A stretch of 64,000 nt of DNA from contig CAVUAN010000024.1 of NCBI GenBank assembly GCA_963739435.1, positions 1 through 64,000 of the forward strand, given 5' to 3'. Position 1 is the stretch's first letter. The number at the start of each line of letters is the position of its first letter. Below, one piece after another: positions 18,128 through 28,825 of the stretch. A program made the translations under genes and the position numbers. The DNA comes from CAVUAN01 sp963739435 (GTDB lineage: Bacteria; Acidobacteriota; Thermoanaerobaculia; UBA5066; Gp7-AA6). The notes beneath the pieces were generated by a model that saw nothing but the letters and a program-made list of their open reading frames with translations, made no database searches and was not told the origin of the DNA.

Positions 18128-18268
18128 CTAGCAGCCGGCCACCCACCAGGTCGCCATCGCCTGCGTGATCTGGAAGGTGTTCAGGATCTCCTGCTCGCTC
18201 ATCGGCTGGATGCGCGGCTTTTCATAGCGCGGACGCGGCTTGTCGTCGCGCGTTTCCACCGGGGGCAT
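18128..18268 (-). CDS. Candidate precursor peptide, 46 residues, C-terminal Cys
   Basis: Small reading frame too short for usual gene callers. From ATG 18266-18268 it encodes a charged N-terminal half (MPPVETRDDKPRPRYEKPR, then IQPMSEQEIL) and a hydrophobic C-terminal half ending QAMATWWVAGC before TAG. There is one Cys, at the last position, and no Cys elsewhere. The strong Shine-Dalgarno (18294-18300) instead serves an ATG at 18285-18287 that reads only MADI before TAG. Removing one base there would fuse MADIRT to this frame, giving 52 residues. Given the frame errors in this assembly, the longer form is likely. Genes on both sides encode peptide-modification-type enzymes. Function is inferred from context. 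Confidence 0.7.
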   Translation of the reverse strand: MPPVETRDDKPRPRYEKPRIQPMSEQEILNTFQITQAMATWWVAGC

Positions 18269-18275
18269 CGTCCTA

Positions 18276-18300
18276 GATGTCGGCCATCGGATGTCCTCCT
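18276..18300 (-). promoter_or_regulatory. Strong ribosome-binding site and first start codon of the small peptide gene
   Basis: On the minus strand AGGAGGA (18294-18300) stands six bases before an ATG (18285-18287) that is followed by three codons and TAG (18273-18275). Spacing and sequence are near ideal. This makes ATG 18287 the likely true start, with a single-base error or a real short upstream frame before the 46-residue frame. Confidence 0.75.
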
Positions 18301-18321
18301 GTAATCGAAGCTGGCCGGATT

Positions 18322-18621
18322 CTAGACGCTCGCGGTGCCGCCGTCAATAAGCAAGCCCTTCCCGATGAGATCCTCGACCGCCAGGCTCGCGTCCTCCTCC
18401 GCGGCCGCGAGCTCCGCGCCCTCGAACTCGGCCACCAGCCCTTCGACGATCCGCGGGAGCGCCTTCTTCCCGTCGCACTGCCTCCAGATATAGGCCATCG
18501 TGCCATTCAAGACGAAGAACTGGGAGGTCGCCGGATCGAAGAGCATCAGCTCGTTCTGAAGGGGCGCCTCTTCGATCTTGGGGTTTCGGGAGAGGACGCG
18601 GGACGCCACCTTACCGGTCAT
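18322..18621 (-). CDS. PqqD-like peptide-binding protein
   Basis: Intact 99-residue PqqD-family protein: VLSRNPKIEEAPLQNELMLF, then the core turn DPATSQFFVLNGTMAYIW and the helix ALPRIVEGLVAEFEG, ending DLIGKGLLIDGG. PqqD proteins bind leader peptides (RiPP recognition element) and deliver them to modifying enzymes. It lies 54 bases upstream of the small peptide gene and overlaps the flavoprotein stop by four bases (ATG 18619-18621). That arrangement strongly supports a partner role with the small peptide. There is no fused radical SAM or kinase domain. Confidence 0.88.
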   Translation of the reverse strand: MTGKVASRVLSRNPKIEEAPLQNELMLFDPATSQFFVLNGTMAYIWRQCDGKKALPRIVEGLVAEFEGAELAAAEEDASLAVEDLIGKGLLIDGGTASV

Positions 18622-19217
18622 TCTAGCCCGCTTTGGCGTGCCGGCACGCCCGCCGGAGCCGTCCCGGAGAGGACCGCGGACATCCGGGCCAGCAGCGTCG
18701 GATAGGGGAACGCCTCGGGGACCGAGGCCAGGCCCTCGCGCGTGGCGACCTCGACGTTCGGCATTGGCGGAAGCACGACGTAACCATCGCCGCGCAGGAG
18801 CTGGATGTTGCGCTGGACGGCCGGGTGCCCCCACATGGCCGGGTTCGTGATGGGAACGAAGACCACGGGCGTCGAGCTCGCCAGAACGAGAGCCGGGATC
18901 AGCTCGTCGGCAATGCCCTGCGCGACCTTGCCGAGAACGTTGATCGTCGCGGGATAGACGAGAACCAGGTCCGCCGAGCGGGACAGCTCGATGTGCGGCA
19001 CGAAGACATCGGGCCCTGTGTCCTCCATCTCGACGAAGACCGGGTGGCGGCTCGCCACTTCGACGGCGTAAGGGGAAACGAGCTTCGCCGCCGCGCGGGA
19101 CAGAACGACCTGCACGTCCTCGGCAGCATGGCGCAGGAGGGCCAGCACGAAGCCCGGCAGGGCATATGTCTGGTAGCCACCCGAGGCGCAAAGAAGAATC
19201 CTCTTGGCTTTCGTCAT
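18618..19217 (-). CDS. HFCD-family flavoprotein, EpiD/PPC-decarboxylase-like
   Basis: Intact 199-residue flavoprotein of the homo-oligomeric FMN-containing Cys decarboxylase family. Motifs: the FMN loop RILLCASGGYQTYALPGFV; VPHIELSRSADLVLVYPATI, which carries the catalytic His (His67 of EpiD); GKVAQGIADEL; and PITNPAMWGHPAV, matching the PxMNxxMW substrate motif with one change. There is no synthetase (CoaB) half, and the Cys of the ACG motif used by phosphopantothenoylcysteine decarboxylase for its reductive second step is not visible. This points to oxidative decarboxylation of a C-terminal Cys to a thioenol rather than CoA synthesis. A small peptide with a C-terminal Cys is encoded 350 bases downstream. 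Confidence 0.85.
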   Translation of the reverse strand: MTKAKRILLCASGGYQTYALPGFVLALLRHAAEDVQVVLSRAAAKLVSPYAVEVASRHPVFVEMEDTGPDVFVPHIELSRSADLVLVYPATINVLGKVAQGIADELIPALVLASSTPVVFVPITNPAMWGHPAVQRNIQLLRGDGYVVLPPMPNVEVATREGLASVPEAFPYPTLLARMSAVLSGTAPAGVPARQSGLE

Positions 19218-19235
19218 CCGCCTCCCCTTCTTCTA

Positions 19236-21144
<1,909 letters not shown>

Positions 21145-21158
<14 letters not shown>

Positions 21159-22647
21159 CGGCCGCGGCCGAACCAGCCTTTCGCCGTTGCAGCCATTCCG
21201 TTGCGGCGAGCGCCAGCAGGATCCACAGGAAGGCGTCCACCTGGTAGCGATAGAGCGGCCCCTCGCTCTTCTCGAAAAGGCAGGCCACCGCCGCGACGTA
21301 GGCCACGTTCCACGTCAGAAAGGCCACGGTCCAGCGGGCCGGAGCTGAGAGCCGGGACGGCCGGAGCGTCCGGCGCAGCCCGTAGGCGATCGCCACGGCG
21401 ATCAGGGGAAAGCCCAGGAACGGCGCGGTGAGCTCGAGCCAGCTCCACCGCGCCAGAAATCGGCGCGGCTGCTCGAAGACGACTCCGATCTGGTAGCCGC
21501 TGAAGATGTAGACGGAATTGACGACGTTTCCCAGATAGAGAACGGGGTTGTGAAGAATCAGGTACAGCGAGTCCTTGAAGAACTGGCGGCAGATCGGCAC
21601 ATAGATGAGATTGTTCGAGTTGGGCTGACCCGTCGACTTGCGCGGCAGGTCCAGCGCGGGGATCCCGGTCTCCGCGACGGTCGCGTACTTCCGGTAGGTC
21701 TCGACCGAATCGTTGCGGTACACCATGACGAGGGGTGAGACCTTCCCCGCCGCCAACGCGGCTTCCTTCGCCTCTCCCATGCCGGCCGTCATGGCCGTCA
21801 GATTCGAGCCGAACCAGCTCGAGCCGTTCCACACGCCAAAGAGCACGATCTGCTTGACCTGAAACGCCAGGACGAGAACCGCGGGAGCGGCCAGGATCAA
21901 GAGCGCGGCGCGGCGAGGCTCCCGCGCCCCCGGCGCGCACCGAACGAAGGCGAACGCGGCCAGGAGGCAGGTCGCCGCGCACCACGGCAACCAGAAGAAC
22001 GGGCGCGTCAGCGGGATGATTGCCAGGAGTGCCGCAAGCAGGCCGAGCCACGCGAGCGATCCTCGAGCGAGGGCCCGGTGGAAGCTCCAGGCGGCAACCG
22101 CGAGGAGGGCCGCCATGACGACCCCGTAATACACCGCGTTCTCGGCCCAGAGCGCGTTCGGGCCGAGGAGGAAGAAGAGGATGGCCAATGTGGCCGGCGC
22201 CGCCGCGGCGCCGAGCCCGCGCATCAGCCCGTAGCATGCCAGGTACAGCGAGAGCCCGAGCGCCCAGTTCAGGTACTGGTAGGCGAGCGCGAAGTGCGGC
22301 AGGCGCAGAACGCCCGCGACGAGCAGGTTGAAGAGGGGCGGCTGGACGTGGAGATACCAGAGACTTCTCGCAAGATCGTGGCGAAGGAGCTCGGGGTCGA
22401 GCAGCGGCACCCCTTGCCCCAGCGTTGCGGCGTCGAAGCTGGCTCCCGACAAGGCCGCCACCGTCCGGCCCACGATGTCGCCGCGCAGCGAAACCTGTGC
22501 GACGCCCAGCGAACGCGTGACGGCGAGGGTCCGTGTGATGGCGAAGACTGCAACGATCAAGGCCACGGGCAGGAACGTTCGGCGGGTGGTATAAGAGTTT
22601 CGCGAGACCGCGCGCGGGGCCGCGGCGGACGACATCGCATTCATCAA
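21145..22647 (-). CDS. Polytopic membrane protein, GT-C/ArnT-like
   Basis: Intact 500-residue membrane protein with 10-12 helices. An early periplasmic loop has LWYLHVQPPLFNLLVAGVL, resembling the HxxPPL loop of GT-C glycosyltransferases such as ArnT/PMT-like proteins (with HVQPPLF, an aspartate-rich first loop not being obvious). There is a large late loop (NSNNLIYVPICRQFFKDSLY). Such enzymes use lipid-linked sugars at the outer face of the membrane. The C terminus is basic and cytosolic (LQRRKAGSAAADV). It heads the minus-strand operon leading to the AsnB-like enzyme and is divergent from the SGNH-like gene. Confidence 0.7.
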
Positions 22648-22757
22648 TCGAGGCAGCGACTATAGCGCAGGCAAGCAGGAACCGCCCGAGGTCGCGACTC
22701 GCAGCGCGGGGCGCCGCGGTCGCTGCCGTCGTTGCGGCGATTGTTCTCTTCGCCGAG

Positions 22758-23786
22758 GTGGCCCTCCGGCTCGCGCACCGCGCGGACCGCCGTTCACAGC
22801 TGGGGCTCGCCGCACCCCTCGTCTTCCGGGACGGCTACTATCTGCTCCCGCCGCTGTCCCGCTGGACCGCCTCGACCGAGGACGGCCGCACCCTCGGGAT
22901 CGAGAGCGACGAAGTCGGCCTCCGGAACCCGCCCGGTTCCCTCGGCGCGGCCAACCTGATCGTGCTCGGCGACAGCTGCGTGCTCGGCGACAACACGGCC
23001 GAAGCAGAAACTCTCGTCGGGCTCCTGCGCGCCCGCGGTTGGAGGGCCTACAACGCCGGAATGCACGCCACGGGAACGACGCAGTCCCTGCGCATGCTCG
23101 ACATGCTGCTCGCCCGTTCGAAGCCGGCCGCCGTCGTCCTCGCCTTCGACGAGGCCAACGACTTTTACGACAACTACTGGCAGCCCGATGCGGCCGCCGT
23201 TGCGCTGTCCCCGCCCGCATCGTCTCTTTTCGGACGCGTCCGCAACGGAGCCAAGAAGCTCTGCTCGCGCAGCGACCTCTGCGGCCTTGCCTACCAGGTT
23301 CTCGTCCGCGACCTCTGGCAGGGCCGGCGGCGGAATCCCCTGGGCTCGATGGCGGGGGCCGAGATCGAATCGCTCCGCGTCCATCCAGGCAGGGAGATGC
23401 AGGAGGCCGTCTTGAAGACGGACGCCGCGCTCGGCGCCATCAGCCAGCGCCTTGCGGCGCGGGGCATCCGCTTCGTCCTCCTGGGCATTCCGTCGCGAGC
23501 GCAAGTGTCGCGCTCCCTTTCGGCCGTGGCGGGCTGCCGGAGCGACGGGCGCTGTTTCGAAAAAACCCTGGCGCTCATCCGGGCCGCCTGGTCGTTCGAG
23601 CAGCCCGAGGCCGTCCTCTCCGGCCTGGCCCGCCGCCGGAGCCTCCCGTACGTTTCGCTGCTGGAGCCCCTGCGCGAGGCGGGCGCCTCCTCCGTCTTCG
23701 ACCAGGTGGACGAACACTGGAACCCGGCCGGCCAGGCCGCAGCATCCGACGCCCTCGCTGCGGCGCTCGGCCTGCCGCCGCCGTAG
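22758..23786 (+). CDS. SGNH-hydrolase-like extracytoplasmic protein
   Basis: 342 residues from GTG 22758. The first catalytic block is IVLGDSCVLGDNTAEAET, matching the GDS(L) motif. The third block VDEHWNPAGQAAASDAL gives Asp and His of the triad. The fold resembles AlgX/DltD-like SGNH proteins that modify exported glycans. The same frame is open upstream with RGAAVAAVVAAIVLFAEVAL, a likely membrane anchor, so the true start probably lies near 22650 but no good start codon is visible there. It is followed 17 bases later by the nucleotidyltransferase-fold gene. Confidence 0.65.
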   Translation: MALRLAHRADRRSQLGLAAPLVFRDGYYLLPPLSRWTASTEDGRTLGIESDEVGLRNPPGSLGAANLIVLGDSCVLGDNTAEAETLVGLLRARGWRAYNAGMHATGTTQSLRMLDMLLARSKPAAVVLAFDEANDFYDNYWQPDAAAVALSPPASSLFGRVRNGAKKLCSRSDLCGLAYQVLVRDLWQGRRRNPLGSMAGAEIESLRVHPGREMQEAVLKTDAALGAISQRLAARGIRFVLLGIPSRAQVSRSLSAVAGCRSDGRCFEKTLALIRAAWSFEQPEAVLSGLARRRSLPYVSLLEPLREAGASSVFDQVDEHWNPAGQAAASDALAAALGLPPP

Positions 23787-23803
23787 CGCTGTCGCATCCG
23801 CCC

Positions 23804-24901
23804 ATGCAGCCCTCTTCGCCGCATGCCTTCGAGCTGCCGCCCTCGCTCTGGCCGACTCTCCAGAGAATAGCGACCGGGGAAGGCTGGCCGCCGCAAGGCG
23901 AGATCTCCGCCGCGCTGCTGGTCGAGCGCGCCTCGGGCGAGGGGCTTCTCCCCCTTCTCTTCGCCGAGCGAGAGCTGCCCGCTCCTGTCGCCGCCGTCCT
24001 CGAAAAGCGGAGCGCTCTCGCCCGGGCCGAGGAGCGGCGGTCCCAACTGTTCCGCGAAGCGGCGCAGCGCCTGCGCTCCCATCTTTCCGGCGTCGACTTC
24101 GTGTTCTTGAAGGGCGCCGACTACTCCTCCCGGCTCTACCTGCGCCCGGAGATGCGCCCCATGCGAGACCTCGACATCCTCGTTCCGGCCGCATCTATCG
24201 ACGCCGTCTCGGCGCTCTTGACCTCGGCCGGAGTGGCCCGCGAGTTCCCGGCCGGCCCGGTTGCCTACCTGCCGTCTCACTACGAACGCGTTTTCCGCCT
24301 CGGGTCGATCGGCCTCGACGTCCACCAGGCATTTCTCCCGCCCTGGCGCCTGCGTGTCGACTACGGCGCGCTGTGGGAACGGCGGGTCGCGGTGTCGGAG
24401 CCCTGCCCGGCCTTCCGGCTCAGCGACCTCGACGCCCTCGTCCACCACGCCGTCGCGATGGCCAAGGACGAGTTCTCGGTCCCGCTCGTCCGCTGGATCG
24501 ACCTCTGGCTGCTCCTGCGGCGCAACCCGGAGCTGGTGCCCGGAGCAATCGATCGCGCACGGCTTTGGAGGGCGGAAAGGCCCCTGTACGGCGCCTTCGT
24601 GGGCCTGAAACGCCTTTTCCCGGAAGCGGGTGCGCTGCTCGCTGCTCCCGATCTCGAGCGCCTGCTCGACTCGAGGACGCGCCGCTTCCTGGATCGGAGG
24701 GTCCTGCCCGACCCGGGAAGACGGGAGCAGGTACCCCGCACGCGGGGGCAACAGCTCTGGAGAAAATTCTGGCTCATCGGGAGCTCTGGACGGCGCGTGG
24801 CCTTTGCCCTGCACCACCTCGCGGCGGTCGCGCGCGGAAGGCTCCTCGCCCGCCGAAGCGCCGCTCAGCCGAGAACGCCGGGCCCGTTGCCCGGGACGTA
24901 G
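23804..24901 (+). CDS. Nucleotidyltransferase-fold protein (NTP_transf_5 type)
   Basis: 365-residue protein with VDFVFLKGADYSSRLYL and MRPMRDLDILVPAASIDAVS. This LKG and RxxxDxD arrangement is the signature of the NTP_transf_5 family. Family members are frequent beside PqqD-like proteins and HPr-kinase-like proteins in peptide loci, yet their reaction is unknown. The middle contains HYERVFRLGSIGLDVHQAF and LDALVHHAVAMAKDEFSVPL, typical helical-domain features. ATG 23804 is preferred. It overlaps the convergent DUF1501 gene by 37 bases. Its proximity to the PqqD/HPr-kinase genes supports membership in the same system. Confidence 0.75.
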   Translation: MQPSSPHAFELPPSLWPTLQRIATGEGWPPQGEISAALLVERASGEGLLPLLFAERELPAPVAAVLEKRSALARAEERRSQLFREAAQRLRSHLSGVDFVFLKGADYSSRLYLRPEMRPMRDLDILVPAASIDAVSALLTSAGVAREFPAGPVAYLPSHYERVFRLGSIGLDVHQAFLPPWRLRVDYGALWERRVAVSEPCPAFRLSDLDALVHHAVAMAKDEFSVPLVRWIDLWLLLRRNPELVPGAIDRARLWRAERPLYGAFVGLKRLFPEAGALLAAPDLERLLDSRTRRFLDRRVLPDPGRREQVPRTRGQQLWRKFWLIGSSGRRVAFALHHLAAVARGRLLARRSAAQPRTPGPLPGT

Positions 24902-26097
24902 CCGGGGAAGAGAGACGAAACGTCTCGAACCCGGAGGTGCTGGCGAGCCACCTCGGCAAACACGTCCCGGAAGTCCGTCGTCACGGCGAGGTCCCGCTCC
25001 TCGAACAGCTTGTCCTTCGCGAGTCCGGGCCACGCTCCGTGGACGCGCCCGCCGCGCACGGGGCCTCCCAGCAGCAGCATGGCTCCGGCGGAGCCGTGAT
25101 CGGTGCCGAGCGACCCACTCTCGGCCGCCGTCCGACCGAACTCGGTCACGACGAGAACGACGACGCGGTCCATGCCCTGGCCGAGGTCCTGATCGAAGGC
25201 GGCGAGAGCGGGCGCCAGCTCGCGGTAATCCTTGCGGTTCTGGAGAAGCTGATTGGCATGGGTGTCGAAGTCGCCCGGGATGTCCACGAAGATGCAGCGC
25301 GCTCCGGCGCCGGACCGGATCACCGCCGCCGCTTGCCGGAACGCGCGGCCGACGAATCCCTCCGGGTACTCCGCTCCGTTTGAGGGGCGCTCGCGGAGCT
25401 GGGGAGTCCTCTTCAAGATCCCAACGGCATCGAGCGCGACGCGCGTCACATCTCCCACCGGCCCCTTTTCGTTCGCGTAGAGCTTGCGGAGCTCGCGTTC
25501 CGCCTCCTCCCGCCAGCCGGGCGCTTCGAAGTCAAAGCGGTCGAGGTCCCGCGAGACGAGAACCTGCTCGGGACCGAGAAAGCTGCGCGGGGCGAGCGCC
25601 GAAAACGAGAGGCCCGCGAGAAGCGGATGGCCCGGCTCGCGCGCCAGGCACCGGTCCAGCCACCCGGTTGTCGTGGACTTGACTCCCGGGGTGCCCGTTT
25701 CCAAAAACTCCTGCGCGTCGAAATGCGAGCGCGACAGGCCGTAACAGCCGACGGCGTGGAGAATGGCGAAACGGCCCGACTCCCAAAGGGGCTTCAAGGG
25801 CGCGAGATCCGGGTGCAGCCCAAAGCGGCCATCGAGATCGATCAGGGCGTCGCCGGAAGCCTGGCGGGGCCTTGGCAGCGCGATCGTCGGGCGCAGCGAG
25901 TAGTAGTCCGGGTCGGCATACGGCGCGCACAGGGACAGGCCGTCGGCGCCGCCTCGAAGGAACGCGACGACGAGAACGTTTCGCTCCGTTTCGGCCTGCC
26001 GCGCGGTGCGCGCCAGGAGCGATTCCGGCCTGACCGCGGCGCCGAGGGCGAGGGCCCCCGAGCTCCGCAGAAAGCCTCGCCGCGTCAGGTTGGCCAC
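24865..26097 (-). CDS. DUF1501 protein with twin-arginine signal
   Basis: Intact 410-residue exported protein. The N terminus MANLTRRGFLRSSGALALGA is a Tat signal (TRRGFLR). The body has RNVLVVAFLRGGADGLSLCA and GDFDTHANQLLQNRKDYREL, then VVLVVTEFGRTAAESGSLGT and DHGSAGAMLLLGGPVRGGRV, all hallmarks of the DUF1501 (sulfatase-like, alkaline-phosphatase superfamily) proteins. It follows a DUF1800 gene by two bases; the two families are almost always adjacent and are thought to act together outside the cytoplasm, but the substrate is unknown. Confidence 0.92.
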   Translation of the reverse strand: MANLTRRGFLRSSGALALGAAVRPESLLARTARQAETERNVLVVAFLRGGADGLSLCAPYADPDYYSLRPTIALPRPRQASGDALIDLDGRFGLHPDLAPLKPLWESGRFAILHAVGCYGLSRSHFDAQEFLETGTPGVKSTTTGWLDRCLAREPGHPLLAGLSFSALAPRSFLGPEQVLVSRDLDRFDFEAPGWREEAERELRKLYANEKGPVGDVTRVALDAVGILKRTPQLRERPSNGAEYPEGFVGRAFRQAAAVIRSGAGARCIFVDIPGDFDTHANQLLQNRKDYRELAPALAAFDQDLGQGMDRVVVLVVTEFGRTAAESGSLGTDHGSAGAMLLLGGPVRGGRVHGAWPGLAKDKLFEERDLAVTTDFRDVFAEVARQHLRVRDVSSLFPGYVPGNGPGVLG

Positions 26098-26099
26098 GG

Positions 26100-27428
26100 C
26101 TACCTCTCCTGGAAGGCGGGCCCGGCCAGCATGAGGCCGGCCGACCTCGCGTCGGGCAGACGGGCACCGGCCGGAGCCACGACGCCCGGAACGGTTCCGG
26201 CCGCCAGCTTGAAGGCGAAGTCGAACCGCGCAATCTGCGACGACGGGCTCGGCCAGTCCCGGCCGCGGTTCGAGTACCCCGTGGGCGGCTTGCAGCCGTA
26301 GAGAGGCATTCCCATGTCGGCCAGCACGGCCGCCGAGGGCCGGCCGTCGCGCATTTCGAGCCCCAGCGCGCGGTTGGCGCTGGCGACGAACTCGAAGGGA
26401 CTCTTGGGCTTTCCCGCCAGGGATTCGGGAGACCGAAACTCCGGACCGAGGAGGATCTCGCGCAGGACGGCCCGGATGTCGCCGCCTGAGGAGAGAAAGA
26501 CGCCCGCCGCCCTCTCGACCAGGACCCGGGGCGGATCATCCGAGACAAACCGCTGGGCGAGTTTCCGGCAGACGAATCGCGCCGTGGCCGGATGCACCGC
26601 CAGCCAGTCGAGCAGGAGCTCGCCTTCCTCCTGCCCTCCTCCAGCCGGAAACTCCAGACCGAGAACCCCCTTTGCCCCGGCATCGTGGCGGTCCGCGCGG
26701 TAGCAGAACAGGAACGTGGGAGGCTCCCCGGGGAGCAGGCCCTCGATGCCCCAGCCCGTGAAAACCCGGGCGGCGCCCAGGACGTCGTTCTGCGTGTAGC
26801 CCGCGTCCACACCGACGGTGTGCAGCTCGAGAAGCTCACGGCCGTAGTTCTCGTTCAAGCCGATGACGGTCTTGCCGTTGACCGTGCGAGGCCCCTTCGA
26901 GAGGTAGTTGTCGAGGAAGTAGAGCATCGCCGGGTGCGAGGCGACCGCCCCGAGGAGATCGCGGAATCGGCCGCGTGCATGCGGGCGAATCGCCTCCCGT
27001 TCGTAAGCGGGAACGCTCGGCTCCCAGGCGTACGCGTAGACGTTGAAGTGGTTGTACCAGAAGTCGACCAGGATCTCGGAAAGCTGGTTTTCGGCGTGGA
27101 CCGCCCGGATCAGCTTGGCCGACCGCAAGTCGTCCAGGGCGTTTTCGATGGGAGCGCGCGAAAATCCCTGCGCCTGGTGCGCGCGAACGATCTCGGCGGC
27201 CGTCGCCGTGACTCCGTGGCAACCCGAAACGCGCGCGGCGAGGCCTGGGTCCGGCGCCCGAGCTTCGATCTGGCCTTCGATGAAAGGCTCGACCCCGGTT
27301 GCCAGCACACGCTCGACGTCCCCCGGCCGCGGGCCGAAGGCGATCCTGTCGAGCGCGTGCGCCGCGATCCGGCGACTAGAAGCTGTAGTCGATGGCAACG
27401 AGGGGCGTGAACTTGTCCTGGAGCCCAT
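26100..27428 (-). CDS. DUF1800 protein
   Basis: 442-residue protein with the family's opening HALDRIAFGPRPGDVERVL, the central FWYNHFNVYAY and MLYFLDNYLSKGPRTVNGK, then GLNENYGRELLELHTVG and GYTQNDVLGAARVFTGWGIE, and the usual late TGYSNRGRDW block. No typical signal peptide is seen at the N terminus. ATG 27428 and TTG 27398 are the candidate starts, both overlapping the 3' end of the upstream beta-barrel gene (stop 27376). It forms the standard pair with the DUF1501 gene downstream. Function unknown. Confidence 0.9.
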   Translation of the reverse strand: MGSRTSSRPSLPSTTASSRRIAAHALDRIAFGPRPGDVERVLATGVEPFIEGQIEARAPDPGLAARVSGCHGVTATAAEIVRAHQAQGFSRAPIENALDDLRSAKLIRAVHAENQLSEILVDFWYNHFNVYAYAWEPSVPAYEREAIRPHARGRFRDLLGAVASHPAMLYFLDNYLSKGPRTVNGKTVIGLNENYGRELLELHTVGVDAGYTQNDVLGAARVFTGWGIEGLLPGEPPTFLFCYRADRHDAGAKGVLGLEFPAGGGQEEGELLLDWLAVHPATARFVCRKLAQRFVSDDPPRVLVERAAGVFLSSGGDIRAVLREILLGPEFRSPESLAGKPKSPFEFVASANRALGLEMRDGRPSAAVLADMGMPLYGCKPPTGYSNRGRDWPSPSSQIARFDFAFKLAAGTVPGVVAPAGARLPDARSAGLMLAGPAFQER

Positions 27429-28705
27429 TGCTGTTCACGGGTATGAGCCCGTTCAAGGTCACGAGCAGATTGCCGACGGGGTTGATCCTCACTCCAACGG
27501 AAGCCGACATGCGGTTCTGGTTGCTGATGGGATTGACGACGAGACGGGGGAACGTGGCCGAAACCGTCGTGAACGTGGTGGGCTGCGTGGCCGACGCCTG
27601 CTGCGCCTCGTAGGTGTGTTGCTCGACGATGACGGCGTTCGTCTTGAGAAGATCCTGGCCGATGAACTCTCCGACCAGCGTGAACCGGGGGTGGAGCGCC
27701 ACGTCCAAGCCGAAGTTGTAGTTGACCTGATTGGGCACCGTCTGGACGCCGTCTTTCTTGGACGCCCAGGTGTAGCCGCCGTTGAAATGCAGGCTGACGG
27801 GATTGAAGTGGAGCGATCCGAGGAGCGCACCACGCACCTGGGTGACGCCCGTACCGAGCAGGTCGAGCTCGTCTCCCGTCGGCATGCGCACGTCCGCCAG
27901 GACCGCGAGGGAGCCCGTGGAGCCCCGCAGCACGCGGAACTTGCCCCGCGCCAGAATGTCGCCCAGGCCGCTCGCCTCGCCCGTCGAGGATATCGTCGAC
28001 GTGGTGCCGCCGCCCACGAACTGATGCGTCCCCAGGCAACAGAGTCCCGTTGCAAGCCGCTGAATCGTCGCCGTCGACTTGGCGACCATGTTCACCTTTG
28101 CGAGCGGCACGGCCAGGCCGAAATCGAGCTCGTCCGTCAGGCCGTAAGTCAGGACGAACGCCGTGACGTCGGTCGTGATCTTCATGACCAGGTCGGACGT
28201 GATGACGTCGCCTTCGAAGAACTGGGGCGGGTTGCTGATCGGCTGGTGGGTGAAGACGAGCTTCATGTCCCCGTCGCGCAGGGACAGCCCGTCGATCGAG
28301 TCGAAAGTGAACGAGCTGAAATTGACGCCGAAGTTGAACCGGCCCTTGCCGATGGTGTCGGCGCGCTCGGTGTAGACCGGGCCGAAGCTGTCCGTCGTAC
28401 GGGTCATCACGCCGAGCTCGGGGTCGAAGCGGTACGTGAAGCCACCTCCCGACGAGGCGAGGGGGAAGGTCGAGATCTGGTTGGCGACTTGGTTGTTGAA
28501 CGCGGTCGAGGGCGAGGAACTGGGGCGAATCCGCGTCGATGAAGTGCGCCTGGTGGCTGAAGCCCTGCGTCGGAGGAGCGAGCGTGATGCCGTTTCGGAG
28601 GAAGTCGGTCAGGAGGTCCCGCAGGTTCACGACCTGGGCGAAGAGGCCTGCGGGCGCGAGAAGCAACAGGAGCGACGCCAGAAACGGCCGGCGATGGATC
28701 CGCAT
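27376..28705 (-). CDS. Outer-membrane beta-barrel transporter-like protein
   Basis: About 443 residues with a signal peptide (RRPFLASLLLLLAPAGLFAQ). The mature part has alternating hydrophobic strands typical of an outer-membrane barrel (FNFGVNFSSFTFDSIDG, LGDILARGKFRVL, PVSLHFNGGYTWASKK, YNFGLDVALHPRFTLVGEFI) and ends in an aromatic residue (VAIDYSF), as barrels recognised by BamA do. It resembles the MetA-pathway phenol-degradation transporter family. A frame change near 28508 separates the first 70 residues. It overlaps the DUF1800 gene and probably forms a three-gene unit with DUF1800 and DUF1501. Confidence 0.75.
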
Positions 28706-28800
28706 GTTCTCATCTCCTTCAGCCACTCCGAACGGGTGACCGCTGACGCGAGATTAGCCGCCCGCGGCCCCGGCGTCAAGAAACTCCGCGGAAGGCCCGG

Positions 28801-28806
28801 TATACT
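28801..28806 (+). promoter_or_regulatory. Possible -10 box of the MFS exporter gene
   Basis: TATACT stands 20 bases before ATG 28826 in the divergent gap. The best upstream partner, GTCAAG at 28775-28780, is about 20 bases away, longer than ideal, so the promoter is tentative. Confidence 0.3.
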
Positions 28807-28825
28807 GCCGTGTCTGCCGCCGTCC

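Noticed and set aside
18618..19217. Housekeeping CoaC/CoaBC
   Set aside because: No CoaB half, no visible ACG Cys, and a position between AsnB-like and PqqD-like genes; kept only as an alternative.
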